From NCBI RefSeq assembly GCF_000718305.1, contig NZ_JOFQ01000007.1:434001-498000 (forward strand): a stretch of 64,000 bases of DNA, given 5' to 3'. The notes under the pieces were generated by a model that did no database searches, was not told where the DNA came from, and worked only from the letters and a program-made list of their open reading frames with translations. The stretch comes from Streptomyces niger. GTDB lineage: Bacteria; Actinomycetota; Actinomycetes; Streptomycetales; Streptomycetaceae. How positions within the stretch are numbered: the first letter of the stretch is position 1; every line of letters begins with the position of its first letter. The position numbers and the translations under genes were made by a program. Of the stretch, positions 26,319-35,727 are shown piece by piece.

Positions 26319-26729
26319 ATGAGCAGCAGCCCCGCCACCCCGTCCCCCCAGCCCGCGGCCGATCAGGCAGGCGCCCCCGCCGGCACCGCCCTGGACCCGG
26401 CCGTCGCCGCTCGGCTCAAGCGCACCCCCGACGGGCTGGTCCCGGCCATCGCCCAGCAGTACGACACCGGCGAGGTGCTGATGCTCGGGTGGATGGACGA
26501 CGAGGCCCTGCACCGCACCCTGACCACCGGCCGCTGCACCTACTGGAGCCGCAGCCGCCAGGAGTACTGGGTCAAGGGCGACACCTCCGGGCACGTCCAG
26601 CACGTGAAGTCGGTGGCCCTGGACTGCGACGCGGACACCGTCCTGGTCAAGGTGGACCAGGTCGGCGCGGCCTGCCACACCGGCGCGCGGACCTGCTTCG
26701 ACGAGGACGTGCTGCTCGCCGGGGACTGA
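26319..26729 (+). CDS. hisI: Phosphoribosyl-AMP cyclohydrolase
   Basis: 136 residues, monofunctional (no HisE domain). Opens the purine ring of PR-AMP in histidine synthesis. ATG 26319 has GGAAGG; the conserved blocks [38 protein letters not shown], the zinc-binding CDAD and CHTGARTCF are complete. An extra Pro/Ala-rich 25-residue N-terminus precedes them. It lies beside trpE rather than in the his operon. Confidence 0.95.
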   Translation: MSSSPATPSPQPAADQAGAPAGTALDPAVAARLKRTPDGLVPAIAQQYDTGEVLMLGWMDDEALHRTLTTGRCTYWSRSRQEYWVKGDTSGHVQHVKSVALDCDADTVLVKVDQVGAACHTGARTCFDEDVLLAGD

Positions 26730-26793
26730 CCCTCCGGCGCCCGCGGCGTCGATCAGCAGGCGGACATGCCCGGACCCGGCGGCTGATCGCTAC

Positions 26794-26799
26794 TAGGAT
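26794..26799 (+). promoter_or_regulatory. -10 element (TAGGAT) of trpE
   Basis: TAGGAT ends 8 bases before ATG 26808 and no ribosome binding site is present, so trpE is probably read from a leaderless transcript; that leaves no room for a Trp attenuator. Confidence 0.5.
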
Positions 26800-26807
26800 C
26801 CGCTCAC

Positions 26808-28394
26808 ATGACCACGGGAACCACCGGCACCGCCACTCCGGACCTCGAAAACTTCCGCACGCTCGCGAAGGACCGCCGGGTCATCCCGGTCACCCGGCGG
26901 CTCCTCGCGGACGGCGACACCCCGGTGGGCCTGTACCGCAAGCTCGCGGCGGAACGCCCCGGCACCTTCCTCCTGGAGTCCGCCGAGAACGGCCGCAGCT
27001 GGTCCCGCTACTCCTTCATCGGCGTGCGCAGCGCCGCCACCCTCACCGCCCGCGACGGGCAGGCGCACTGGCTCGGCACCCCGCCGGTCGGCGTGCCCAC
27101 CGAGGGCGACCCGCTCGCCGCGCTGCGCGAGACCGTCGAGACGCTGCACACCCCGCGTGACCTCATCGAGGGCCAGGGCCTGCCGCCGTTCACCGGTGGC
27201 ATGGTCGGCTACCTCGGGTACGACATCGTGCGCCGCCTGGAGAAGATCGGCGACTCCACCGCGGACGAGCTGCGGCTGCCCGAGCTGACCATGCTGCTCA
27301 CCTCGGACCTGGCGGTCCTGGACCACTGGAACGGCACGGTCCTGCTGATCGCCAACGCCATCAACCACAACGACCTGGACACCGGCGTCGACGAGGCGTA
27401 CGCGGACGCCGTGGCCCGGCTGGACACCATGGCGTACGACCTGAGCCGCCCGGCCCCCTCGAACGCCGCCGCGCTGCCGGCCTCCGAGGTTCCCGCGTAC
27501 ACCGCGAAGTGGGGTGGGGAAGCCCACCCGTCGCCCGACCACCACCCCTCATCGAGCCGCTCCGCGGCGCCGTCTTTCCTCGATGCGGTCGAGGACATCA
27601 AGGAGCGCATCCGGGCCGGCGAGGCCTTCCAGGTCGTGCCCTCGCAGCGCTTCGAGACGCCGTGCACGGCCTCCGCGCTGGACGTCTACCGGGTGCTGCG
27701 GGCCACCAACCCCAGCCCGTACATGTACCTCTTCCGCTTCGAGGGCGGCGACGGCCTGCCCTTCGATGTCGTCGGCTCCAGCCCCGAGGCGCTGGTCAAG
27801 GTCGAGGACGGGCAGGCGATGCTGCACCCGATCGCCGGCACCCGGCCGCGCGGCGGCACCCCGCAGCTGGACCAGGCCCTCGCCGACGAGCTGCTCGCCG
27901 ACCCCAAGGAGCGCGCCGAGCACCTGATGCTGGTCGACCTGGGCCGCAACGACCTCGGCCGGGTCTGCGAGCCCGGCAGCGTCGAGGTGGTGGACTTCAT
28001 GTCCATCGAGCGCTACAGCCACGTCATGCACATCGTGTCCACGGTCACCGGCAAGGTCGCCGACGGCCGCACCGCCTTCGATGTGCTGACCGCCTGCTTC
28101 CCCGCGGGCACGCTCTCCGGCGCCCCGAAGCCGCGCGCCCTGCAGATCATCGAGGAGCTGGAGCCCACCCGGCGCGGCGTCTACGGGGGCTGCGTGGGCT
28201 ACCTGGACTTCGCCGGCGACTCCGACACCGCCATCGCGATCCGTACCGCCCTGCTCCGCGACGGCACGGCGTACGTGCAGGCCGGCGCGGGCATCGTCGC
28301 CGACTCCGACCCGGACGCCGAGGACCAGGAGTGCCGCAACAAGGCGGCGGCGGTCCTCCGCGCGGTCGACACGGCGAACCACCTGAGCAGCTGA
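26808..28394 (+). CDS. trpE: Anthranilate synthase component I
   Basis: 528 residues. TrpE makes anthranilate from chorismate with ammonia from TrpG. N-terminal LLESAENGRSWSRYSFIG contains the Leu-Leu-Glu-Ser feedback site; the C-terminal chorismate-binding domain has AFQVVPSQRFE, HPIAGTRPRGGT, ERAEHLMLVDLGRNDLGRVC and GTLSGAPKPRALQIIEELEP. A hydrophilic Ser/His/Pro insert (about residues 225-255) sits between the domains. No trpG or trpD is in the window. Confidence 0.97.
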   Translation: MTTGTTGTATPDLENFRTLAKDRRVIPVTRRLLADGDTPVGLYRKLAAERPGTFLLESAENGRSWSRYSFIGVRSAATLTARDGQAHWLGTPPVGVPTEGDPLAALRETVETLHTPRDLIEGQGLPPFTGGMVGYLGYDIVRRLEKIGDSTADELRLPELTMLLTSDLAVLDHWNGTVLLIANAINHNDLDTGVDEAYADAVARLDTMAYDLSRPAPSNAAALPASEVPAYTAKWGGEAHPSPDHHPSSSRSAAPSFLDAVEDIKERIRAGEAFQVVPSQRFETPCTASALDVYRVLRATNPSPYMYLFRFEGGDGLPFDVVGSSPEALVKVEDGQAMLHPIAGTRPRGGTPQLDQALADELLADPKERAEHLMLVDLGRNDLGRVCEPGSVEVVDFMSIERYSHVMHIVSTVTGKVADGRTAFDVLTACFPAGTLSGAPKPRALQIIEELEPTRRGVYGGCVGYLDFAGDSDTAIAIRTALLRDGTAYVQAGAGIVADSDPDAEDQECRNKAAAVLRAVDTANHLSS

Positions 28395-28467
28395 CACGCG
28401 GCCCGGCCGGGGGCCGCGTGCACCCCGGCCGCGCGGGCACCCGGCGGCGTGCGGGATAGTGGAAGAC

Positions 28468-29139
28468 GTGAGTGCCGTACCCCCGCCCCGCACCGACGCC
28501 GCCGAGGCCGAGGCCGCCGCCCCCGCCGCCAAGAGCGGCACGGGTGCGCGCAAGCCCCTCGCCCTCGCGCTCCTCCTCGGAGCGCTCGGCGCCGCCCTGG
28601 CCCTGCTCTCCTCCGGCCGCACCTGGGCCACCGCCACCGCCGTGGTCGCCCAGGGCGAGCTGCCGCAGAAGGCGTCGGGCCAGGACATCACCGGCGTGCC
28701 CGGCGCGCTCGCCGTGGTCGGGCTCGCCGCGCTGGTCGCGGTCTTCGCCGTGCGCGGCGCGGGCCGCGTCGCCGTCTCCGCGCTGCTGGCGCTCAGCGGC
28801 GCCGGCACGGTCGCCGGGGCCCTCCTCGGCACCGCCGACACCGCCGCGCTGAAGGCCAAGGCCGCCACCGCCACCGGCATGAGCGGCGCCGGCGTCCACC
28901 ACGTGGCGTACACCGCCTGGCCCTGGGGGGCGGCGGGCGGCGGCGCGCTGCTGCTGATCGCGGGGCTGCTGGCGCTGGTGTACGGGCGGCGCTGGCCCGC
29001 GATGTCCGGTCGCTACGAGCGCGCGGCGGGTGGCCCCCGAGGCGCCCGCGGGCCGCGCCGGGCCGCGGCGGAGCCGGACCTGGACCGCCCGGAGGAGATC
29101 TGGAAGTCGCTGGACCGGGGCGAGGACCCCACCGCCTAG
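28468..29139 (+). CDS. TIGR02234 family Trp-region membrane protein
   Basis: 223 residues from GTG 28468 (GTG 28459 adds three). Four hydrophobic segments (LALALLLGALGAALALLSSG, ALAVVGLAALVAVFAVRGAG, VAVSALLALSGAGTVAGALL and GAAGGGALLLIAGLLALVYG) with the TW/AYTAWPW-type loop typical of this family, which is found beside trpE/trpC in actinobacteria. The C-terminal tail ends DRPEEIWKSLDRGEDPTA, a conserved cytosolic motif. Function unknown; a link to tryptophan is only positional. Confidence 0.82.
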   Translation: MSAVPPPRTDAAEAEAAAPAAKSGTGARKPLALALLLGALGAALALLSSGRTWATATAVVAQGELPQKASGQDITGVPGALAVVGLAALVAVFAVRGAGRVAVSALLALSGAGTVAGALLGTADTAALKAKAATATGMSGAGVHHVAYTAWPWGAAGGGALLLIAGLLALVYGRRWPAMSGRYERAAGGPRGARGPRRAAAEPDLDRPEEIWKSLDRGEDPTA

Positions 29140-29259
29140 AAGGCGGCCGTCACCGGTCCGTACCGACCCGATGGCGGGCCCACCCCGCACATCAGGGACA
29201 ATGGTTCCGAGCGAACGCCGCGCCCCGACCCAGGCGCGAGAAAGCAACGAGGAGCACTC

Positions 29260-29496
29260 ATGTCGAGCAATGGCCACGGCCACGGACACACCCCGGCTGC
29301 CTGGACCGGCGTCATCATTTCGTTCATCGGCTTCTGTGTCGCGGGCGCTGCCACGGTGCTGGCCGCCGTGCCCGTCTTCTGGGCCGGCATCGTCCTCATC
29401 CTGGCCGGCGCGGTCGTCGGCGGCATCATGCACGTCATGGGCCTGGGTTCCGCGCCGAAGCGCGCCAAGGGCACCCCGCAGGCACAGCAGAGCTGA
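29260..29496 (+). CDS. HGxxPAAW family small membrane protein
   Basis: 78 residues. The N-terminus GHGHTPAAWTGV shows the family motif and two hydrophobic helices follow, ending in a basic tail. Members sit between the TIGR02234 gene and trpC in Streptomyces. ATG 29260 has GAGGAG upstream. Function unknown. Confidence 0.85.
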   Translation: MSSNGHGHGHTPAAWTGVIISFIGFCVAGAATVLAAVPVFWAGIVLILAGAVVGGIMHVMGLGSAPKRAKGTPQAQQS

Positions 29497-29667
29497 CCTT
29501 CCGGCGGCCGGACACCGGTCCGGCCCCGGCCCGGTTCCGTCGCGACCCACGGCTCGACGCAGGCGCGGCTTCCCGGCCGATCCGCACGCCCCGCGCTCCT
29601 GGCGCGGAGTGGCCCGTGCGGCGGCAGGGAGGCTGCGCCTTCGCGCGTACCGGGGGAGAATCGGACC

Positions 29668-30120
29668 GTGACGGAACCCGTGGCACGTACCCCGGACGGC
29701 CCGGCCCCTGTGGCCCGCCGCGGCGCCGTACGCCGCCTGGCGGCCCCGCTGGGCGCCCTCACGGCGGTCCTGGCGGCCTTCGCGTACGTCGGTGCCGTCG
29801 ACCCCAACGAGGCCGGCCACTACCCCGTCTGTCCGCTCCTGCGGCTCACCGGCCTCTACTGCCCGGCCTGCGGCGGGCTGCGCAGCGCCCACGCGGTCGC
29901 GCACGGTGATCTGGGCGCCGCGCTCGGCGCCAACGCCCTGGCAGTGCTCGGTTACCTGGCGTTCGCGGTGTTCTGGGCCCTGTGGCTGGTGCGGGCCGGT
30001 CGCGGGCTGCCGACCGCCGGGCCGCGCCCGAGGCCCGTCCACTGGTGGCTGATCGGCGGTGTCGTGCTGCTCTTCACAGTGGCGCGCAACCTTCCCGTCG
30101 GATCGGCGCTCGCCCCGTGA
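29668..30120 (+). CDS. DUF2752 membrane protein
   Basis: 150 residues from GTG 29668, with GAGAAT 6 bases before it (leaderless). The diagnostic block CPLLRLTGLYCPACGGLRSAH, with three cysteines at the membrane edge, identifies DUF2752. Three hydrophobic segments. Function unknown; position before trpC is conserved. Confidence 0.82.
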   Translation: MTEPVARTPDGPAPVARRGAVRRLAAPLGALTAVLAAFAYVGAVDPNEAGHYPVCPLLRLTGLYCPACGGLRSAHAVAHGDLGAALGANALAVLGYLAFAVFWALWLVRAGRGLPTAGPRPRPVHWWLIGGVVLLFTVARNLPVGSALAP

Positions 30121-30257
30121 GGGACGCTTTCCCGCCGCTTCCGACGGGCGCCGAAGCGGCCGGTATGTGCCGCTATCTGTCCATGTTGTGGGACCGAAGG
30201 CGGCCGGATGCGGGGCTGGTGCCCCTGGCCGGATACCATCGGAGTGCCTGTTGGGAG

Positions 30258-30274
30258 CGCACCGCGCCCCCGCG
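30258..30274 (+). promoter_or_regulatory. trpC leader hairpin
   Basis: CCGCG-CCCC-CGCGG (about 30259-30272) lies in the 196-base gap before trpC. A 45-codon frame with two Trp codons (30183-30320) spans the gap and ends in a GTGA overlap with trpC. It could be a leader peptide, but two separated Trp codons are weak support for attenuation. Confidence 0.25.
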
Positions 30275-30316
30275 GGTGACAGATTTCCTCCACCGCTCTA
30301 GAAGGAGGCCGCTCGC

Positions 30317-31126
30317 GTGAGTGTGCTCGACGAGATCATCGACGGAGTCCGCGCCGACCTCGCCGAGCGACAGGCGCGCGTCAGCCTCGACGAGCTGAAG
30401 GAGCGGGCGAAGAAGGCCGCCCCCGCCAAGGACGGCGTGGCCGCGCTCAAGGGCGACGGCATCCGGGTGATCTGCGAGGTCAAGCGCTCCAGCCCGTCCA
30501 AGGGTGCGCTGGCCGCCATCGCCGACCCGGCCGGGCTCGCCGCGGACTACGAAGCGGGCGGCGCGGCCGTCATCTCCGTCCTCACCGAGCAGCGCCGCTT
30601 CGGCGGCTCGCTGGCCGACCTCGAAGCCGTCCGGGCCAAGGTCGACATCCCGATCCTGCGCAAGGACTTCATCGTCAGCGCCTACCAGCTGTGGGAGGCC
30701 CGCGCGTACGGCGCCGACCTGGCGCTGCTGATCGTGGCCGCGCTGGAGCAGGAGGCGCTGGTCTCGCTCATCGAGCGGGCCGAGTCGATCGGGCTGACCC
30801 CGCTGGTCGAGGCGCACGACGAGGAAGAGGTCGAGCGCGCGGTGGCCGCCGGGGCGAAGATCATCGGCGTGAACACCCGCGACCTGAAGACCCTCAAGGT
30901 CGACCGCGGCAATTTCGGCCGGGTCGCCCCGGAGATCCCCGACCACATCGTGAAGGTCGCCGAGTCCGGCGTCCGCGGGCCGCACGACCTCATCGCGTAC
31001 GCCAACGAGGGCGCCGACGCCGTGCTCGTCGGCGAGTCGCTGGTCACCGGCAAGGACCCGAAGACCGCCGTCGCCGACCTCGTCGCGGCCGGCTCCCACC
31101 CCGCCATCCGGCACGGCCGGGACTGA
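30317..31126 (+). CDS. trpC: Indole-3-glycerol-phosphate synthase
   Basis: 269 residues, (beta/alpha)8 enzyme that closes the indole ring. [52 protein letters not shown] and [15 protein letters not shown] are conserved active-site blocks. GTG start with GAAGGAGG upstream. First of trpC-trpM-trpB-trpA. Confidence 0.97.
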   Translation: MSVLDEIIDGVRADLAERQARVSLDELKERAKKAAPAKDGVAALKGDGIRVICEVKRSSPSKGALAAIADPAGLAADYEAGGAAVISVLTEQRRFGGSLADLEAVRAKVDIPILRKDFIVSAYQLWEARAYGADLALLIVAALEQEALVSLIERAESIGLTPLVEAHDEEEVERAVAAGAKIIGVNTRDLKTLKVDRGNFGRVAPEIPDHIVKVAESGVRGPHDLIAYANEGADAVLVGESLVTGKDPKTAVADLVAAGSHPAIRHGRD

Positions 31127-31151
31127 CGGGCCCCGGAAGAAGCAGCCTCCC

Positions 31152-31385
31152 GTGACCGCCGCCACCCGCACCCAGCAGCCGCGCCCGGGCCACCGCCCGG
31201 CCGCGGCCGGCGCCGCGCGCCTGCCGCACGCGGCGTTGGGGCGCGGGTGCAGGCCGCGCGGGTGCCGCGCCCCTGCGCGGCGCGTCCACGGACGGCGCGT
31301 CCGCTACCACATCGGCGCCGAGCCGGGCCAGATCAACGGCCGCCGATGGCCCCGCCCCGCGCCGCGCGCGGGCGCCCACGCCTAG
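31152..31385 (+). CDS. trpM: Tryptophan biosynthesis modulator TrpM
   Basis: 77 residues, strongly basic. The block RGCRPRGCRAPARRVHGRRV followed by RYHIGAEPGQINGRRW matches TrpM, the small protein between trpC and trpB in Streptomyces that modulates Trp synthesis (shown in S. coelicolor). GTG start 25 bases after trpC. The N-terminus is variable, so the start could be slightly downstream. Confidence 0.8.
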   Translation: MTAATRTQQPRPGHRPAAAGAARLPHAALGRGCRPRGCRAPARRVHGRRVRYHIGAEPGQINGRRWPRPAPRAGAHA

Positions 31386-31398
31386 ACCGGATTCGACG

Positions 31399-31421
31399 CC
31401 CGTACGAACTGTCCGTACGGG
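31399..31421. repeat. Inverted repeat after trpM
   Basis: CCCGTACG-AACTGTC-CGTACGGG, perfect 8-base stem in the trpM-trpB gap; could attenuate read-through into trpBA. Confidence 0.5.
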
Positions 31422-31499
31422 TGCTCCGGTGGAGTGTGACACCCGGGCCCGCGCCGCGCGCACGTAGCTTGATGCCCGTATTTCGCTACATCGAGATGT

Positions 31500-31523
31500 C
31501 CGGGGCGTACGCGTGCGCCCCGG
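31500..31523 (+). promoter_or_regulatory. Leader hairpin just before the trpB ribosome binding site
   Basis: CCGGGGCG (31500-31507) and CGCCCCGG (31516-31523) form an 8-base stem that ends next to the GAGGAG at 31525-31530. It may shape trpB translation or stabilise the mRNA. Confidence 0.45.
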
Positions 31524-31538
31524 TGAGGAGTACGTCGG

Positions 31539-32842
<1,304 letters not shown>

Positions 32843-32843
<1 letters not shown>

Positions 32844-33667
32844 TGGCGGGCAACCTCGAACTGCTCAGCTCGGTACTGGCCGGCGCGAAGGCCGAGGGCC
32901 GCGCGGCCCTGGTCGGCTACCTCCCGGCCGGCTTCCCGACCGTGGACGGCGGCATCCGTGCCGTCACCGCCATGATCGAGGGCGGCTGCGACGTGGTCGA
33001 GGTCGGCCTGCCGCACAGCGACCCGGTCCTGGACGGCCCGGTCATCCAGACCGCCGACGACATCGCGCTGCGCGGCGGCGTGAAGATCGTCGACGTGATC
33101 CGCACGGTCCGCGAGGCGCACGCAGCCACCGGCGCCCCCGTGCTGTGCATGACGTACTGGAACCCGGTCGACGCCTACGGCGTGGAGCGGTTCGCCGCCG
33201 ACCTGGCCGCGGCCGGCGGCGCGGGCTGCATCCTGCCGGACCTGCCGGTCGAGGAGTCCGAGGTGTGGCGGAAGGCCGCCGAGCAGCACGGCCTGGCCAC
33301 GGTCTTCGTGGTCGCGCCGAGCAGCAAGGACGCGCGCCTTGCCAAGATCACCGCGGCCGGTTCCGGCTTCGTGTACGCGGCGTCGCTCATGGGCGTCACC
33401 GGCACCCGGGAGTCCGTCGGCCGGGAGGCCCAGGACCTGGTGGAGCGCACCCGCGCCACCCCGGCGGCCCGGCGTGGCCTCCCCGTCTGCGTGGGCCTGG
33501 GCGTCTCCAACGCCGAGCAGGCCGCCGAGGTCGCGCAGTTCGCCGACGGCGTCATCGTCGGCTCGGCGTTCGTGAAGCAGCTGCTGGCGCACGAGGGCGA
33601 CCTGGAGGCCGGGCTCGCGGGCGTACGGGAGCTGGCCGGGGACCTGGCCAAGGGCGTACGGGCGTAA
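32843..33667 (+). CDS. trpA: Tryptophan synthase alpha subunit
   Basis: 274 residues. Cleaves indole-3-glycerol phosphate and channels indole to TrpB. Catalytic Glu in CDVVEVGLPHSDPVLDGPVIQ (given as two halves: VVEVGLPHSDP and DGPVIQ) and catalytic Asp in ILPDLPVEES are present, with FVYAASLMGVTGTRE late in the barrel. Overlaps trpB by one base. Followed by an intrinsic terminator. Confidence 0.97.
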
Positions 33668-33707
33668 AGCCGGTATCGCCGAGGTCCCTCGATAGGGCGA
33701 AATAGGG

Positions 33708-33745
33708 GGCGGAGGGGCGCAGTGGCGTCCCTCCGCCTCGTTTTT
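33708..33745 (+). terminator. Rho-independent terminator of the trp operon
   Basis: GGCGGAGGG (33708-33716) pairs with CCCTCCGCC (33729-33737), followed by TCGTTTTT, one of the few T-tract terminators in the window. Confidence 0.88.
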
Positions 33746-33752
33746 CCGCAGT

Positions 33753-34523
33753 GTGAGCCAGAAAACCCGAGCCGAAGGCAGCGCGCGCGAGCGCCTGCAG
33801 GCACAGCGCGACAAGGAAAAGGCCCGCGCCCGGCGCGGCAGGCAGGCGAAGGTCGCCGCGGTGGTGGTGGCGGTGCTGGCGGTGGCCGCCGGCATCGCGA
33901 TCTGGGCGACCTCCACGGGCGGCGACAAGAACACGCCGATCGCGGCGCCGAAGGGCGCCACCGGCGGGGACAAGCCGATGGTGACCGTCGGCAGGAAGAG
34001 CGCGCCGTCCACGCTCCAGGTGTGGGAGGACTTCCGCTGCCCCGCCTGCAAGCAGTTCGAGACGGGCTTCCGCTCGACCGTCCATGAGCTGCAGGACGGC
34101 GGACAGCTGCGGACCGACTACCACCTCGCCCTGCTCATCGACGGCAACATGGGCGGCAAGGGCTCGCTGAACGCCGGTAATGCGGCGCTGTGCGCACAGG
34201 ACGCCGGGAAGTTCCGCGACTACCACGATGTCCTGTTCACCAACCAGCCGGGCGAGCAGCAGGACCGCTATAAGGACAAGAACTACTTGATCGAACTGGC
34301 GGGGAAGGTGCCGGGCCTGGTGACGCAGGACTTCCGCTCCTGCGTGCACGACGGGAAGTACAACGGTTTCGTGCAGAAGTCGCACGAGGCGTTCCAGAGC
34401 GGCGGCTTCCAGGGCACCCCGACCGTCAAGCTCAACGGGAAGGACCTCCTCGGCGACCAGGGCGCGCACATGACCCCGCAGAAGCTGAAGCAGATGGTGC
34501 TGGACGCGAACAAGAAGAAGTAG
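33753..34523 (+). CDS. DsbA-like thioredoxin-fold membrane-anchored protein
   Basis: 256 residues. A charged N-terminus, one membrane helix (VAAVVVAVLAVAAGIAIWAT, about residues 30-50) and an extracytoplasmic thioredoxin domain with active-site CPAC (Cys96/Cys99), the cis-Pro loop GGFQGTPTVKLNG and an extra cysteine pair (LCAQD, SCVHD). Such proteins catalyse or isomerise disulfides outside the membrane. GTG start right after the trp terminator; likely expressed with lgt. Confidence 0.88.
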   Translation: MSQKTRAEGSARERLQAQRDKEKARARRGRQAKVAAVVVAVLAVAAGIAIWATSTGGDKNTPIAAPKGATGGDKPMVTVGRKSAPSTLQVWEDFRCPACKQFETGFRSTVHELQDGGQLRTDYHLALLIDGNMGGKGSLNAGNAALCAQDAGKFRDYHDVLFTNQPGEQQDRYKDKNYLIELAGKVPGLVTQDFRSCVHDGKYNGFVQKSHEAFQSGGFQGTPTVKLNGKDLLGDQGAHMTPQKLKQMVLDANKKK

Positions 34524-34614
34524 GGCGGAGAGGTGCCGCCGGAGGGGTCGTTACTGAGCCGTTGCGGGGTGGGTTGCCGCCCGGCCCGCTCGGCGCGGTA
34601 GCGTCAGGGCTGCC

Positions 34615-35664
34615 ATGGACCTCGCATTCATTCCCAGCCCGTCGACCGGCGTCGTGCATCTCGGCCCGATCCCGCTGCGCGGCTACGCATTCTGCATCAT
34701 CATCGGCGTCTTCATCGCCGTCTGGCTCGGCAACAAGCGCTGGGTGCAGCGCGGTGGCCTGAGCGGGACGGTCGCCGACATCGCCGTGTGGGCGGTGCCG
34801 TTCGGCCTGGTCGGAGGGCGGCTCTACCACGTCATCACGACGTATGAGCCGTACTTCGGCAAGGGCGGCGACCCGATCAAGGCGTTCTACGTCTGGGAGG
34901 GCGGCCTCGGCATCTGGGGCGCGATCGCGCTCGGCGCGGTCGGCGCCTGGATCGGCTGCCGCCGCCGGGGCATCCCGCTGCCGGCGTACGCGGATGCGGT
35001 GGCGCCGGGCATCGCGCTGGCGCAGGCGATGGGCCGCTGGGGCAACTGGTTCAACCAGGAGCTGTACGGCCGGCCGACGGACGTGCCGTGGGCGCTGAAG
35101 ATCACCTCGGACCCGGCGATCGGCCGCGTGGGCGGCACGTACCACCCGACGTTCCTGTACGAGTCGCTGTGGTGCATCGGCGTCGCGATCCTGGTCATCT
35201 GGGCCGACCGGCGCTTCAAGCTGGGACACGGCCGGGCGTTCGCGCTGTACGTCGCCTCGTACTGCGCGGGCCGGGCGTGGATCGAGTACATGCGGGTCGA
35301 CGAGGCGCACCACATCCTGGGCCTGCGGCTGAACGTCTGGACGGCGCTGATCGTGTTCGTCCTGGCGCTGGTCTACATGGTGCTGTCGGCGAAGCGGTCC
35401 CCCGGCCGGGAGGCCGTGGTGGAGCCGGCGGCGGTGGAGCAGGAGACCGCCGACACGGAGACCGCCGAGGCGGAGAACACTGAAGCGGGGAACGCCGACG
35501 CGGAGGGCTCCGACGCGGCTGCCACCGCCTCGAAGAACGACGCCTCGAAGAACGCCCCCTCGGAGAACGACGCTTCCAAGGCCGCGGGCCCGGAGGACTC
35601 CGAGGACACGGCGGGGGCCGGTGCGGCGGACAGTCCCGCCGGAGCCGGGAAGAAGAAGGCCTGA
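34615..35664 (+). CDS. lgt: Prolipoprotein diacylglyceryl transferase
   Basis: 349 residues, integral membrane enzyme that attaches diacylglycerol to the lipobox Cys. The signature GRWGNWFNQELYGRPT, the early GGRLYHVI and HPTFLYESLW are intact, with seven hydrophobic segments. The C-terminal 80 residues are an Ala/Glu/Asp-rich disordered tail (TADTETAEAENTEAG-like), seen in Streptomyces Lgt. TAGCGT lies 10 bases before the ATG. Confidence 0.96.
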   Translation: MDLAFIPSPSTGVVHLGPIPLRGYAFCIIIGVFIAVWLGNKRWVQRGGLSGTVADIAVWAVPFGLVGGRLYHVITTYEPYFGKGGDPIKAFYVWEGGLGIWGAIALGAVGAWIGCRRRGIPLPAYADAVAPGIALAQAMGRWGNWFNQELYGRPTDVPWALKITSDPAIGRVGGTYHPTFLYESLWCIGVAILVIWADRRFKLGHGRAFALYVASYCAGRAWIEYMRVDEAHHILGLRLNVWTALIVFVLALVYMVLSAKRSPGREAVVEPAAVEQETADTETAEAENTEAGNADAEGSDAAATASKNDASKNAPSENDASKAAGPEDSEDTAGAGAADSPAGAGKKKA

Positions 35665-35683
35665 CCGCGTCACGCGGTGCGGT

Positions 35684-35723
35684 GCAGCGGGCCGTGGTCC
35701 CTTCGGGGGCCGCGGCCCGCTGC
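35684..35723. terminator. Bidirectional hairpin between lgt and the ADP-ribosylglycohydrolase operon
   Basis: An 18-base stem (35684-35701 with 35705-35723, two G-U type mismatches) around a TTC loop, in the convergent gap. Confidence 0.85.
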
Positions 35724-35727
35724 CGTG

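Noticed and set aside
24239..27160. A 973-codon plus-strand frame across the YggS, TIGR03085 and hisI region
   Set aside because: It runs out of frame through several recognised genes and has Arg/Pro/Gly shadow composition.
30183..30320. 45-codon leader peptide for trpC
   Set aside because: Contains two Trp codons, but they are 23 codons apart with no clear competing stem pair, so attenuation is not supported; kept only as a note in the leader feature.
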